A stretch of DNA of 64,000 bases from Rhodococcus sp. PAMC28707. Lineage in GTDB: Bacteria > Actinomycetota > Actinomycetes > Mycobacteriales > Mycobacteriaceae. Shown in pieces: positions 1 to 12,148 of this stretch. The stretch is from contig NZ_CP039253.1 of the NCBI RefSeq assembly GCF_004795915.1, forward strand, positions 2,728,001-2,792,000, in the 5' to 3' direction. Position numbers and translations under genes: made by a program. The notes below the pieces were generated by a model. It had not been told where the DNA came from. It did no database searches and worked only from the letters and a program-made list of their open reading frames with translations. The first letter of the stretch is position 1. Each line of letters opens with the position of its first letter.

Positions 1-428
1 CCGATTTCACTCGCGTCCGGCTTCGACACGAGATTCTGCCGCTGCTAGAAGATGCGCTCGGTGGTGGCGTCGCAACGGCTCTTGCTCGCACGGCTACGCA
101 GCTTCGTGAAGACCTCATGGTTCTCGACGCCATGGCCGAGACCTTGGTGCGGGAGAACTTCGCCGAACCCGAAGTGGACGTGATGACCCTCACGTCGGTC
201 CCCGCTGCGCTGCGTCGTCGGGCGTTGCGATTGTGGTTGCTGCGGAGTGGTGTGAAGGCGCTGTCGGACAAGCAGTTACGGCTGATCGACGATCTCGTCG
301 GACACTGGCGCGGGCAGGGCGGGGTTGCCGTCCGTTCGGGGGCGTCCGACGCCAGGTTGGTGGTCGCGCGTCGACGTGGCAGTCTGGTGCTCGAGCAAGA
401 GTGGAGCCTGCGAAACGGCGGTGCTTGA
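1..428 (+). CDS. tilS: tRNA(Ile)-lysidine synthase TilS, C-terminal part (5' end outside window)
   Basis: The frame is open from base 3 and stops at 426-428. The protein begins DFTRVRLRHEILPLLEDALG, the helix that follows the N-type ATP-pyrophosphatase domain in actinobacterial TilS, and continues with the LREDLMVLDAMAE helix and a small substrate-binding C-terminal domain. TilS makes lysidine at the wobble cytidine of the AUA-reading tRNA-Ile. The catalytic PP-loop domain lies upstream of the window, so it cannot be checked. The hpt gene follows 47 bp later, which is the usual tilS-hpt pairing in actinobacteria and supports the call. Confidence 0.85.
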   Translation, partial: DFTRVRLRHEILPLLEDALGGGVATALARTATQLREDLMVLDAMAETLVRENFAEPEVDVMTLTSVPAALRRRALRLWLLRSGVKALSDKQLRLIDDLVGHWRGQGGVAVRSGASDARLVVARRRGSLVLEQEWSLRNGGA

Positions 429-475
429 ATCTGCAAGAGTTGTGAAGGTACGAGAAACAATTGAAGGGAAGCGCC

Positions 476-1030
476 GTGTACGAGGGCGATATCGAATCGA
501 TTCTCATCTCCGAGGAGCAGATCAAGACTCGTACGATCGAGCTTGCCAACGAGATTGCCGAGCGCTATCCGCAGGGCGCGCCAGAAGGCGACCTTCTCCT
601 GGTCGGTGTCCTCAAGGGTGCCGTCATGTTCATGACGGATTTTGCTCGCGCGCTCCCGATTCCGACTCAGCTCGAGTTCATGGCGGTCAGCTCGTACGGC
701 TCGTCGACGTCCTCTTCCGGGGTGGTTCGGATTCTCAAGGACCTCGACCGCGACATCAGCGGACGTAACGTACTCATCGTCGAGGACATCATCGATTCGG
801 GTCTGACACTGTCTTGGCTCATGCGCAACCTCGCCACTCGTAACCCGGCCTCGTTGTCGGTGGTGACACTGCTCCGCAAGCCCGACGCAATCAAGGTGGA
901 CATCGAGGTCGCGAACGTGGGTTTCGACATTCCCAACGAATTCGTCGTCGGATACGGACTCGACTACAACGAGCGGTACCGCGATCTGCCGTACATCGGA
1001 ACTCTCCACCCGAAGGTGTACGGCGGCTGA
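476..1030 (+). CDS. hpt: Hypoxanthine-guanine phosphoribosyltransferase
   Basis: This is a purine-salvage enzyme that joins hypoxanthine or guanine to PRPP. The PRPP-binding signature [16 protein letters not shown] sits near residue 105, the segment [18 protein letters not shown] is the flexible active-site loop, and the C-terminus ([18 protein letters not shown]) is typical of the family. A TTG at 461 would add five residues. The GTG at 476 is preferred because GAAGGGAAG lies at the right distance upstream of it. Length (184 aa) is normal. It follows tilS and was probably once next to ftsH, as in related genomes; two unrelated genes now lie between. Confidence 0.93.
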   Translation: MYEGDIESILISEEQIKTRTIELANEIAERYPQGAPEGDLLLVGVLKGAVMFMTDFARALPIPTQLEFMAVSSYGSSTSSSGVVRILKDLDRDISGRNVLIVEDIIDSGLTLSWLMRNLATRNPASLSVVTLLRKPDAIKVDIEVANVGFDIPNEFVVGYGLDYNERYRDLPYIGTLHPKVYGG

Positions 1031-1416
1031 AACCGGCCTGGTCTCACGCTTTCATTCCGGTAGCCAACCGCCACGAGGAGTGCCGTCCGGTCGAGCAGGT
1101 GCTGACAGAGCTGGAACTATTTCGAGCGCGGGAACGTATGTCGGACAACGGTTTCACTAGGATGTGAAGACGACGTCGCTACTCGGGATCCCAGGGCGCA
1201 GATATTTTCGGCGTACATCGCGAAGGAAGAACTTCGGACATTGCTGTCGTGCGATGGACGGGGAACACCGGATCGACGGCGAGGGGGACGGCCGCGAGCA
1301 GACGAGCAAGTTGGTCTGCGAATTTTGCCCACTGACGGTGCCTGCCTACGCCCACGCCCACGCCTGCGCCTACGACGTGTCCAACCTCACCCCAGCCTTA
1401 CAGTAATGTCCGCAAT
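1031..1416 (+). other. Intergenic region with possible ECF-type and leaderless promoters
   Basis: No convincing gene was found in these 386 bases; the short open frames have no recognisable motif. GGGAAC (1130-1135) followed after 15 bases by GTTT (1151) resembles an ECF/SigE-type promoter, but its target is unclear. Immediately before the next gene, TACAGT (1399-1404) lies 12 bases upstream of the ATG and there is no Shine-Dalgarno sequence, so a near-leaderless transcript is plausible. Confidence 0.35.
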
Positions 1417-3573
1417 ATGGCTATCGCGCTTACCGAGGACCAGCTTTCGCTGGCTGAATCAATCAATGACTACTACCGCCGCACGGACGCCCTCGAGCAG
1501 ACCCGCGCCCGGCTGGAGAGTCCGACTTTGGACCTGCCGGGCGACTGGGCGAGATATGCCGAGCTCGGGTGGCTCGGCATCCATCTCCCTGAGGACGTCG
1601 GCGGGGCGGGCATGGGTATGAGCGAGGCCGCGGTGGTCGTCGAGGAGCTCGCGGCAGTGCTGGCCCCGGGTCCGGTCCTACCGACAGTCTGGGCCTCGGC
1701 GCTGCTCGCCGCGATCGGCACCCCCGAGCAGCAGCAGCTGTCGCTGCCGGGGCTCGCCGACGGCACCGTCGTCGGCGCGGTTGGTTCCGTGCCGGAGGGG
1801 CTCGCCTCGCGCGACGCGGACGGGGCGTTCCGACTCGCCGGTCCGGTCCAGGTGCTGGGCGGCATGGAGGCGGATCTGATCCTGCTGACGGTCGGCGCGG
1901 ACGTGCTGGCCTTCGACCGCGTGCAGCTGGGCAGCGTGGACGCGGAGAGTATGGACCCGACGCGCAGCGTCGCGTTCATCAGTGCGGATGGCCCCGTGCA
2001 GCCGCGGATGGAGCTGCCGGGCGCCGCGGAGCTGGCCCAGGCCATCGGCCGTGTCTTGGCGGCCGCGGAGGCGACGGGCGTGACACGCGCCTGCCAGAAC
2101 ATGGCTGTGGACTACGCGAAGCAGCGACAGGCCTTCGGCCGGGCCATCGGGTCCTTCCAGGCGATCAAGCACATCCTGGCGAACGTCCTCGTCGATCAAC
2201 AACTGAGCATGGCTCAGGCCTGGGACGCGGCCGGCATCCTGGCAGGCGCCCCGGAGCAGCGCAGCCTCGCGGCCGCGGCCGCGGTCGTGACCGCGCTGCC
2301 CGCCGCGGTAAGCGCCGCCGAGCAGAACGTCCAGGTGCATGGCGCCATCGGCTATACCCGCGAGCACGACGCGCACCTGTACATGCGTCGCGCCGGAGTG
2401 CTGAGCATGATGTTCAGCGTCGTCGCCGCGCGTCGCGAGATCGCCGCCGCGACCGCCGCGGGCGTGCGCCGTGAGTCCGGCATCGACCTGCCGCCCGAGG
2501 CGGAGGGCCACCGCGCGCAAGCTCGGGAGTTCGTCGCGCAGTTGGGCTCGGCGGCCGGGGCCGAGCGGCGCGAGCTGTTCGTGGACTCCGGTTACGCCAT
2601 CGCGCACTGGCCCCGGCCCTGGGGCCGGGGCGCCGGCGCCGTCGAGCAGTTGGTGCTCGATGAGGAGCTGCGTGGGCAGGAGCGGCCGGAGTACGGCATC
2701 GGCGAGTGGGTGCTGCGCACAGTTGTAGACCATGGCACGCAGGAGCAGCTCGACCGCTATGTGCGCACCAGCCTGCTGGGCAAGATCACGTGGTGCCAGC
2801 TGTTCAGCGAGCCCGGCGCGGGCTCGGACGCCGCGGGCGTGACCACCAAGGCCAAGCGGGCGGAGGGCGGCTGGATCGTCAACGGCCAGAAGACCTGGAC
2901 CAGCGGCGGGCACACGTCGACACATGGTATGGCGACCATTCGGACCAACCCGGACGCGGCCAAGCACAAGGGCATCTCCATGATGCTGATCGACATGGCC
3001 GCGCCGGGGCTCACCGTCCGGCCGATCCAGGACAGTCGGGGCGTCGAACTGTTCGCCGAGGTGTTCTTCGACGACGTCTTCGTCGCCGACGAGGATGTCC
3101 TGGGAGCGGTCGACGGCGGCTGGGGCGTGGCTCGCTCGGCTCTGGGCAACGAGCGCGTGACCATCGGGCGCGACCGACTCGGCCTCGACCTGTCCTACGA
3201 CCTGTTTGCGCTGTACGCCGCAGTGCGCGGTGACGCCGGGCTGGACCAGTCGATCGCGGACCTCGTCGCGGAGGATCTCGCGTTGGCGGCGCTCACCCGC
3301 CGCATCGCTGAGCAGGCCGTGCGCGGCGGCGCGTCCGGGCCCGAGGGTGCGGTGCTCAAGCTGGTCGGCAGCGAGCACACACAGCGCCTGGCGACCGTGA
3401 GCCTCGCGGTGGCCGGCGAGGCCGGCGCGCTGGAGGCGAAGGCGCTGAACGAGCTGCAGCGCAGCTTCCTGTATGCGCGCTACAGCACCCTCGCCGGGGG
3501 TACCTCGGAGGTCCTGCGCAATCAGATCGCCGAGTTGATCCTGGGTCTGCCCCGCGAGCAGTCCCTGCGCTGA
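1417..3573 (+). CDS. Tandem-domain acyl-CoA dehydrogenase (FadE family, ~718 aa)
   Basis: The protein holds two acyl-CoA dehydrogenase modules in one chain. The N-terminal half ends with the family segment VHGAIGYTREHDAHLYMRR (about residues 307-330). The C-terminal half carries WCQLFSEPGAGSD (about 463-475) and the FAD/CoA-site segment LAGGTSEVLRNQIAE near the end. This FadE34/FadE22-like layout is used for bulky or branched acyl-CoAs; the substrate here is not known. The gene is visibly richer in G+C than its neighbours (long runs of GCC/GCG/GGC codons) and sits with the following kinase between hpt and ftsH, which are normally close. It stands alone, with no KstR box upstream. Transfer from a higher-GC actinomycete is inference. 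Confidence 0.88.
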   Translation: MAIALTEDQLSLAESINDYYRRTDALEQTRARLESPTLDLPGDWARYAELGWLGIHLPEDVGGAGMGMSEAAVVVEELAAVLAPGPVLPTVWASALLAAIGTPEQQQLSLPGLADGTVVGAVGSVPEGLASRDADGAFRLAGPVQVLGGMEADLILLTVGADVLAFDRVQLGSVDAESMDPTRSVAFISADGPVQPRMELPGAAELAQAIGRVLAAAEATGVTRACQNMAVDYAKQRQAFGRAIGSFQAIKHILANVLVDQQLSMAQAWDAAGILAGAPEQRSLAAAAAVVTALPAAVSAAEQNVQVHGAIGYTREHDAHLYMRRAGVLSMMFSVVAARREIAAATAAGVRRESGIDLPPEAEGHRAQAREFVAQLGSAAGAERRELFVDSGYAIAHWPRPWGRGAGAVEQLVLDEELRGQERPEYGIGEWVLRTVVDHGTQEQLDRYVRTSLLGKITWCQLFSEPGAGSDAAGVTTKAKRAEGGWIVNGQKTWTSGGHTSTHGMATIRTNPDAAKHKGISMMLIDMAAPGLTVRPIQDSRGVELFAEVFFDDVFVADEDVLGAVDGGWGVARSALGNERVTIGRDRLGLDLSYDLFALYAAVRGDAGLDQSIADLVAEDLALAALTRRIAEQAVRGGASGPEGAVLKLVGSEHTQRLATVSLAVAGEAGALEAKALNELQRSFLYARYSTLAGGTSEVLRNQIAELILGLPREQSLR

Positions 3574-3694
3574 CCTTGTCCTCGGTGATGATCACGTCCA
3601 CGTCCACGTCGGCTCGCGCGCAGGGGCCCGCCGCCAAGTACGGCGAGCGCTTCGAACCCTCGGCCAGCCTGCTGGGCTAGCTGTCAACGCGGCA

Positions 3695-3727
3695 GAGGTC
3701 CTGACCGAAATACCCGGTCAGGATCTC
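3695..3727 (+). terminator. Strong hairpin between the convergent dehydrogenase and kinase genes
   Basis: The arms GAGGTCCTGACCG and CGGTCAGGATCTC pair over 13 positions (one G-U) around the 7-base loop AAATACC. There is no long U-tract, so this is an intrinsic-like terminator usable from either strand. It lies between two genes whose 3' ends face each other. Confidence 0.6.
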
Positions 3728-3803
3728 TGTCTACGCGACTGCAATGGACGCGGCGGTGTCAAGTTACTGGCGTTGACCCGTGTGATACCGGGCTTGGTCA
3801 AGG

Positions 3804-6122
3804 CTAGCGAGACCTGCGGGAGACGGCTCGCAGCAGCGCGTTCAGATCGCCCTCGATCAGCCGGAAAATCGAGTACGACGCGACGAATGCCAAAATTCCG
3901 CCCACGCAGACGATCCGTACGACGTCGATGATGTTGGGGATGTCCGCGGTAGGAACGAAGGTCAGGCCACCTACGGCGATCAGCGGAATCGACGCGGCGA
4001 CGGTCAGAAAACCGACGCTACGGCGCTGCAACGTGTGCAGTCGTGAGGCGTCCCCGCTCCCTGCACGGCCGTAGGGAAGCAGCGAGGGGTACAGGCATCG
4101 AACGGTGAACAGTGAGACCAGAAAGAACGGGTAGGCGGTTGCCATCGCGCCGCAGACTACGAGCGATGCGATGAAGTGCACGTACGCTTCCGTCGGCACC
4201 GAACCGGCGGCGAACTGCAGGGACACCGGAAATGCGATACCTGCAACGACCCACAGCCCAAGGCATACCGCGACCACTCGGCCCGCGGCCGAGAGCGTGT
4301 CTGCTCGTGCTTGGGCCAATCGCTCTTCCGGAACGATCTTTCCGGTCCGCAATGCATGCGGAACTGCGAGTACTCGACGGCAGAACCAGAGAATCAACAC
4401 CAGCCCCAGGGGCCAGACCATGCCGTTGATGGCCGTCGCGACGATCCCGAATCTTTCCTGCGTCTCGGGGGCGAGGTCGCTGATGATCAGTGCCTTGTTG
4501 TGCTGGTAGTTGTAGAACGCAGCGACGGCATTGGGAACGCCGATCGCGAGGGTCATGACGGGAACGGTGTGTCGCCGAAGTCTCACGCGCGCGCTGGTGG
4601 GCGGTGGGTCGACTAGGTTGCGTGCGCGAGCGTCGAGGCACAGGTCGAATTGCTGAGCCATTTCCTGGCCGGTGCCCCAGCGATCGTCCCGATCGGGAGA
4701 GAGGCATTTGACAAGGATGCGTCGCAGCGTCGCCGGACAGTCTTGCGGCAGTTCGGACAGTGCCTGTGCTGCGACTCCGCCCCGGCGCGCCCCGAGTAGG
4801 CCGTCGATAGCCGTATGGTCACCCGCCGCGGAGTCTTCGAGGTCGGGGAACGGTTTGTGGCCGGTCAACAGTTCCCACAGCACCACCGCGAGCGAATACA
4901 GATCGCTGCGCGTGTCGAGATCTTCGGCGCGCCCTGGCCTGCCGGGATGGCAGGCCTCCAATTGTTCCGGCGACATATAGCTCAGTGACCCGCCGAAATA
5001 GGAGACCGGGCTGTCCCCTGCCACGGTGCCGCTGAAGCTGATGTTGAAGTCGGCCAATTTGGGGACGCCCTCGGCGGTCAACAACACATTCGCCGGCTTG
5101 ATATCGCGATGCAATACACCGCGTTCGCCCGCGTAGTCCAGTGCATCCGCCAGTCGGCGGCCGATCCACGCCACCGTCTCCGGCCATGACAGAGTCGAAA
5201 TCTGTTCTCGCACAGTCGAGTCGGTGGGTCGAAGACCGCCTTTTTCGGCGAGCGAGGCGTCGACGCTGTCGAGAAGTAGCCGTCCGCAGCGGTCGGCTTC
5301 TCGACTCGCCCGGACCCTTCCGAGCACATTGAGCAGGGTGCCTCCAGGCACATACTGCATGTACAGCAGACGCAGCCCGCGGTCCCGGAGAACACGTTGA
5401 TCGAACACCCGAACGATGTAGTCGTGGTCGAGCTGTGCCAAAGTCTGCGGTTCGGTCCCGCGGTCCTCGGAAATCTTCACCGCCACGATTCGTTGCATCG
5501 AGCGCTGCCTGGACAGAAACACCCGTGCGAAAGCGCCACGGCCGAGGCCCATCAGCAAGTCGAAATCGTCCAACCGATCGCCGACGTCGAGGTCCTCGAG
5601 TTCGTCCTGGGATCCGGGGCGGGTCCATTCCAGCCCGGCGGATGCGGTTCCCGTCATGTCGGCGGTCGTGGGTTCCACCTGGGTGGCATCGAGCTCCGAC
5701 TCCGGCTCCCACCCGGGCTCAGCCGAGGAAAGCTCGGTGGTTTCCCCCGGTACGACGTTGAGCAATTCGGCCAGCGCCGCTGCCTGCACCGGATATTCCG
5801 CGACGTAGTGGGACGGCGATACCGAGTCCCCGCTCTGACGTCGCACGCAGAATTCCTCGTAGATCAATCCCACCGGAAGCTGAGCCTCGGCGAGGTCGAA
5901 TTCGGTGCAGTAGTCCCGCAGTCGCTTGGGTGAGTGCGCACGTAACCAGCGCTCCTGGAGGTCGACCGAGATGAGCGCTACGAGCCACCGATGCCGCAGA
6001 GTTGTCGAATCGGGTAAGAATTCGGCAAGGTCGGGCGCCCGTGGATCAGCCGTCGAAGTACTCGTTCGCCAGGCGGCTCTCAGCAGCTCAGCTGCCCCAT
6101 CGGCGTGCTCTGGCACTGCCAT
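3804..6122 (-). CDS. Membrane Ser/Thr protein kinase with DFN motif
   Basis: A Hanks-type kinase domain is clear: glycine loop MGLGRGAFARVF, VAVKIS lysine, catalytic HRDIKPANVLL (near base 5110), GSLSYMSPEQ and DLYSLAVVLWELLTG. The DFG motif reads DFN: the metal-binding Asp is kept and the Gly is replaced. Before the kinase are two related helical stretches (ALISVDLQERWLRAHSP and LIYEEFCVRRQSGDSVSPSHY...EYP), which resemble pre-kinase segments of planctomycete-type kinases. After it come about six transmembrane helices, beginning near VPVMTLAIGVPNAVAAF. The open frame runs back to 6386, but an ATG at 6122 is preferred because the longer version would overlap the divergent ftsH promoter. Other starts remain possible. 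Confidence 0.82.
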   Translation of the reverse strand: MAVPEHADGAAELLRAAWRTSTSTADPRAPDLAEFLPDSTTLRHRWLVALISVDLQERWLRAHSPKRLRDYCTEFDLAEAQLPVGLIYEEFCVRRQSGDSVSPSHYVAEYPVQAAALAELLNVVPGETTELSSAEPGWEPESELDATQVEPTTADMTGTASAGLEWTRPGSQDELEDLDVGDRLDDFDLLMGLGRGAFARVFLSRQRSMQRIVAVKISEDRGTEPQTLAQLDHDYIVRVFDQRVLRDRGLRLLYMQYVPGGTLLNVLGRVRASREADRCGRLLLDSVDASLAEKGGLRPTDSTVREQISTLSWPETVAWIGRRLADALDYAGERGVLHRDIKPANVLLTAEGVPKLADFNISFSGTVAGDSPVSYFGGSLSYMSPEQLEACHPGRPGRAEDLDTRSDLYSLAVVLWELLTGHKPFPDLEDSAAGDHTAIDGLLGARRGGVAAQALSELPQDCPATLRRILVKCLSPDRDDRWGTGQEMAQQFDLCLDARARNLVDPPPTSARVRLRRHTVPVMTLAIGVPNAVAAFYNYQHNKALIISDLAPETQERFGIVATAINGMVWPLGLVLILWFCRRVLAVPHALRTGKIVPEERLAQARADTLSAAGRVVAVCLGLWVVAGIAFPVSLQFAAGSVPTEAYVHFIASLVVCGAMATAYPFFLVSLFTVRCLYPSLLPYGRAGSGDASRLHTLQRRSVGFLTVAASIPLIAVGGLTFVPTADIPNIIDVVRIVCVGGILAFVASYSIFRLIEGDLNALLRAVSRRSR

Positions 6123-6373
6123 GCCGTCCGGATAGGTTGTGACACCATCCGAATTCAGGGTGACTCTGTCCGAGCCTGGCTGCACTTTGACAGAATAGAC
6201 CCTCCAACGTCGCTGTCCTCTGCCGAAAGCGGTAGGTCCGGACAACAAGACTGTGGTGGGGAACCTGTGGGGCAGGGGAGACGTTGAAGGGGGAGATGCG
6301 TTGTGCGATGCAGCAGTGTTGTCGGCCCGTTTGTGCACGTGATGCACCTGGGGCAGTCGGTTGCCGTTCGCGG

Positions 6374-6379
6374 TAACCT
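6374..6379 (+). promoter_or_regulatory. Possible ftsH -10 element
   Basis: TAACCT lies 77 bases upstream of the ftsH ATG, in the gap between ftsH and the divergent kinase if the kinase starts at 6122. No convincing -35 was seen, so this is a weak call. Confidence 0.25.
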
Positions 6380-6455
6380 GGATCATCCGGTGCGCGGCCG
6401 GAGTCTGCGTACTGGAGAAGACTGGAAAGGACGAGGCCGTCTCGGCTGAAGCTGT

Positions 6456-9137
<2,682 letters not shown>

Positions 9138-9220
9138 TTCGGTCGGCCCGAGGTGCCGCCGGATAGGCTGACTGTCAAACCTCGGGGCATCGGCGCCCCG
9201 CAACCGGAGGTACAAGCTCA

Positions 9221-9859
9221 GTGTCAGTCAGGCAGATCGATCAAGACGGGGTAATCCCCGGCGACGAGTTCGTCGCAGTGGCAACCGGAAACGCGTTCGA
9301 TCAACCGCGCGCTGAGGCCGCAGTGCGCGAACTGCTCATTGCAGTCGGAGAAGACCCGGATCGGCCGGGGCTGCTCGAGACTCCCGCCCGCGTCGCGCGC
9401 GCGTACAAGGAGATCTTCGGGGGCCTCTACACCGACCCGGACGATGTACTGAACACGACGTTCGACGAAGGCCACCAGGAATTGGTTCTCGTCCGCGACA
9501 TCCCCATGTTCTCCACGTGCGAGCATCATCTCGTCTCGTTCCATGGAGTTGCGCACGTCGGGTACATCCCCGGTAGCAACGGCAAGGTGACAGGCCTCTC
9601 GAAGCTGGCACGAGTGGTAGACCTCTATGCCAAACGGCCACAGGTTCAGGAACGTCTGACCAGTCAGGTTGCCGACGCAGTGATGCGCAAGCTGAGCCCA
9701 CGCGGCGCGATCGTCGTCATCGAGGCAGAGCACCTGTGCATGGCTATGCGTGGCATCCGCAAGCCCGGAGCGAGTACGACGACGTCGGCTGTGCGGGGCT
9801 TGTTCCAATCTTCTGCCGCGTCTCGGTCCGAAGCGTTGGATCTCATCCTGCGCAAATGA
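9221..9859 (+). CDS. folE: GTP cyclohydrolase I
   Basis: The enzyme converts GTP to 7,8-dihydroneopterin triphosphate, the first step of folate synthesis. Zinc ligands are visible in [11 protein letters not shown] and in [11 protein letters not shown], and the fold segments [21 protein letters not shown] and [12 protein letters not shown] are standard. The start is GTG, with GGAGG at 9206-9210. A small hairpin (CGGGGC/GCCCCG, 9183-9200) stands just before that ribosome site. The gene leads an operon in which each following fol gene overlaps the previous stop by 4 bases. Confidence 0.96.
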   Translation: MSVRQIDQDGVIPGDEFVAVATGNAFDQPRAEAAVRELLIAVGEDPDRPGLLETPARVARAYKEIFGGLYTDPDDVLNTTFDEGHQELVLVRDIPMFSTCEHHLVSFHGVAHVGYIPGSNGKVTGLSKLARVVDLYAKRPQVQERLTSQVADAVMRKLSPRGAIVVIEAEHLCMAMRGIRKPGASTTTSAVRGLFQSSAASRSEALDLILRK

Positions 9860-10710
9860 CCTTGCCCGTCGCGCCCGTCGTCATGGGCGTCCTCAACGTG
9901 ACCGCCGACTCGTTCTCCGACGGGGGGCGGTACCTGGACGTCGACGCTGCCGTTGCACACGGAACGAAACTGCACCGGACAGGCGTCGACATCGTCGACG
10001 TCGGCGGTGAATCCACGCGTCCGGGTGCCGATCGGATCGACCCTGCCGTCGAGGCGCGACGAGTTGTGCCCGTCATCGCAGAACTGTCGGCGCGTGGCAT
10101 CGCCACCAGCGTCGACACCATGCGGGCATCGGTAGCGGCGGCGGCGATCGAAGCAGGGGTATCGATCGTCAACGACGTCTCCGGAGGTCGCGCAGATCCT
10201 GCGATGGCGTCGGTGGTCGCCGATGCCGGTCTGCCGTGGATTCTCATGCATTGGCGCTCGGCCGCCGATTACGGACCCAGTGGCGAGGCCGCTCATCAGG
10301 ACAGTGGCGCAGTCGCGCATTACGACGACGTGGTCACCGATGTTCGACGCGAACTGCTCGAGCAAGTCGACCGTGCCGTAGCCGCTGGTGTGGATCCGGC
10401 TGCCATCATCCTCGATCCGGGTCTCGGTTTCGCGAAGAACGCCGAGCACAACTGGGAACTGCTGCGAGCGCTACCGACGTTCGTCGAACTCGGCATGCCG
10501 ATTCTGATCGGCGCGTCGCGTAAACGTTTTCTCGGCACACTTCTCGAATCCGACGGTGAACCGAGACCGCCCGACGGACGTGAGGTCGCAACAGCGGTCG
10601 TGTCGGCGCTTGCGGTTGCAGGAGGAGCGTGGGGTGTTCGCGTTCACGACGCCCAGGCCTCACTGGACGCGGTAGCAGTAGTGAAAGCATGGCGGGGGCT
10701 GGCAAAATGA
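9856..10710 (+). CDS. folP: Dihydropteroate synthase
   Basis: The enzyme joins dihydropterin pyrophosphate to p-aminobenzoate and is the sulfonamide target. [14 protein letters not shown] near the N-terminus and [11 protein letters not shown] are the two pterin/phosphate loops; [11 protein letters not shown] and GASRKRFLG are also present. The ATG at 9856 overlaps the folE stop (ATGA); a longer open frame upstream lies inside folE and is rejected. The length of 284 aa is normal for FolP1. Confidence 0.96.
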   Translation: MTLPVAPVVMGVLNVTADSFSDGGRYLDVDAAVAHGTKLHRTGVDIVDVGGESTRPGADRIDPAVEARRVVPVIAELSARGIATSVDTMRASVAAAAIEAGVSIVNDVSGGRADPAMASVVADAGLPWILMHWRSAADYGPSGEAAHQDSGAVAHYDDVVTDVRRELLEQVDRAVAAGVDPAAIILDPGLGFAKNAEHNWELLRALPTFVELGMPILIGASRKRFLGTLLESDGEPRPPDGREVATAVVSALAVAGGAWGVRVHDAQASLDAVAVVKAWRGLAK

Positions 10711-11069
10711 GTGATCGAATCGAGTTGCGCGGGTTGAGGATTCGCGGCAACCACGGAGTCTTCGACTTCGAGAAACGTGACGGTCAGGATTTCGTCGTCG
10801 ACATCACCGTCTGGATGGATCTGCGCCCTGCTGCCGCGACGGACGATCTGGTGAACACGCTGCACTACGGCGAGCTTGCGGAAGCGGCAGCGGCGATCAT
10901 CGCAGGTCCGGCGCGGGACCTCATCGAAACCGTCGCAGCCGAAATCGCCGACGGAGTCATGGCGGACACGCGCGTCGATGCAGTCGAGGTGGTGTTGCAC
11001 AAACCTTCCGCACCGATCCCACTCGCCTTCGACGATGTGGCTGTAGTCGCTTCGCGGAGTCGTCGGTGA
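10707..11069 (+). CDS. folB: Dihydroneopterin aldolase
   Basis: The enzyme cleaves dihydroneopterin to 6-hydroxymethyl-dihydropterin in the folate pathway. The start segment [19 protein letters not shown] and the [12 protein letters not shown] strand are the family core; [12 protein letters not shown] and [11 protein letters not shown] complete the fold at 120 aa. The ATG overlaps the folP stop as ATGA, which fixes the start and argues for translational coupling. Confidence 0.94.
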   Translation: MSDRIELRGLRIRGNHGVFDFEKRDGQDFVVDITVWMDLRPAAATDDLVNTLHYGELAEAAAAIIAGPARDLIETVAAEIADGVMADTRVDAVEVVLHKPSAPIPLAFDDVAVVASRSRR

Positions 11070-11584
11070 CGCGCGCGGTGCTGTCGATCGGCAGCAACGT
11101 CGGCGACTCGTATGGACATCTGCGTTCGGTGACGTCCGCGCTCGGCGACCGCGTCGTTGCGGTGTCCTCGGTGTACTCGTCGGTGCCGTGGGGAGGCGTC
11201 GAACAGCAGGACTTTCTCAATGCCATCGTCGTAGCGGACGATGAACAACGGGGCCCGTACGACTGGCTCGAGGTCGCTCGTGAACTGGAAAAAGCAGCGG
11301 ACCGCATACGGGTCGAGCGTTGGGGACCGCGAAGTCTCGACGTCGACATCATCACGTGTGACGACATTTCCAGTAGCGATCCACAGCTGCTTCTTCCGCA
11401 TCCTCGAGCACACCAGCGAGCATTCGTCCTGTTGCCTTGGCTCGAGGTCGACCCCGGGGCGTCGCTCGAAGTGTCGGGGGAGGCTCGGTCGGTGGGCGAA
11501 TGGATCGAATCGCTGAGCGAGGAAGAACGGGCGGGCGTTCACCGCACGGAGATGACACTGCACACACCGAACACCGCTCCATGA
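11066..11584 (+). CDS. folK: 6-Hydroxymethyl-7,8-dihydropterin pyrophosphokinase
   Basis: The enzyme transfers pyrophosphate from ATP to hydroxymethyl-dihydropterin, supplying FolP. Motifs are [13 protein letters not shown] at the N-terminus, [11 protein letters not shown], and the catalytic signature [13 protein letters not shown]. The GTG start overlaps the folB stop (GTGA). The length of 172 aa is usual, and the enzyme is not fused to FolB here. Confidence 0.95.
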   Translation: MTRAVLSIGSNVGDSYGHLRSVTSALGDRVVAVSSVYSSVPWGGVEQQDFLNAIVVADDEQRGPYDWLEVARELEKAADRIRVERWGPRSLDVDIITCDDISSSDPQLLLPHPRAHQRAFVLLPWLEVDPGASLEVSGEARSVGEWIESLSEEERAGVHRTEMTLHTPNTAP

Positions 11585-12048
11585 CGGCCACGAGAATCAG
11601 AGATCTTGTCGGCCTCGCCGGATTCGCGGCTCTCGCAACCTGGCTGCTCGTGCGATCGTTCTACGGATCGCTACCACCGGTTCATGTGTTCGCCGGCGCA
11701 TCGCTCTACGTCGTCGCGATCGCCGAAACGGTGCTCGGCTTCGTGATCCGATCGCGCATCGAGAAACTGCAGGTCGGCGACGGGCCGAACCAGCTCCATC
11801 CAATCACCGCGGCACGAGCGTTGGCCCTGGCCAAGGCATCTGCGCTGGTCGGCGCAGCAGCTGCCGGTGTGTGGCTGGGATTCCTGCTACACATCGTCCC
11901 GCTCGCGTCGTCGGTGCGCGCCGCGTCCTCGGACCGAGCGGGCGTCATCGTCGGGCTCGTTGCTGCAGTGGCTGTGGTGGGCGCGGCCCTGTGGCTCGAA
12001 CGTTGCTGCAGGACCCCGACCGACTCCGGTGACAGGCCCGAACGTTGA
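11581..12048 (+). CDS. DUF3180 membrane protein
   Basis: This is a 155-aa protein with four predicted membrane helices (about residues 9-25, 33-53, 83-103 and 121-141). It matches the DUF3180 family that follows folK in mycobacteria (Rv3605c position). Its start overlaps the folK stop as ATGA, so it is co-translated with the folate genes. No function is established; the conserved position suggests, but does not show, a link with folate or the envelope. Confidence 0.8.
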   Translation: MTATRIRDLVGLAGFAALATWLLVRSFYGSLPPVHVFAGASLYVVAIAETVLGFVIRSRIEKLQVGDGPNQLHPITAARALALAKASALVGAAAAGVWLGFLLHIVPLASSVRAASSDRAGVIVGLVAAVAVVGAALWLERCCRTPTDSGDRPER

Positions 12049-12148
12049 CGGCATTTATCGTCCCCGGCGCCGGATCGTTATCACCGAAGCTGACGAGCAT
12101 AGTCCGGCTTCCCCGTTTGTCGACGGTTCGCCAGCTACCCTGGACGTC

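Noticed and set aside
1678..3378. 566-codon minus-strand frame inside the tandem dehydrogenase
   Set aside because: High GC makes stops rare. The protein is Arg/His/Gly-rich with no recognisable fold, while the plus strand is a clear dehydrogenase.
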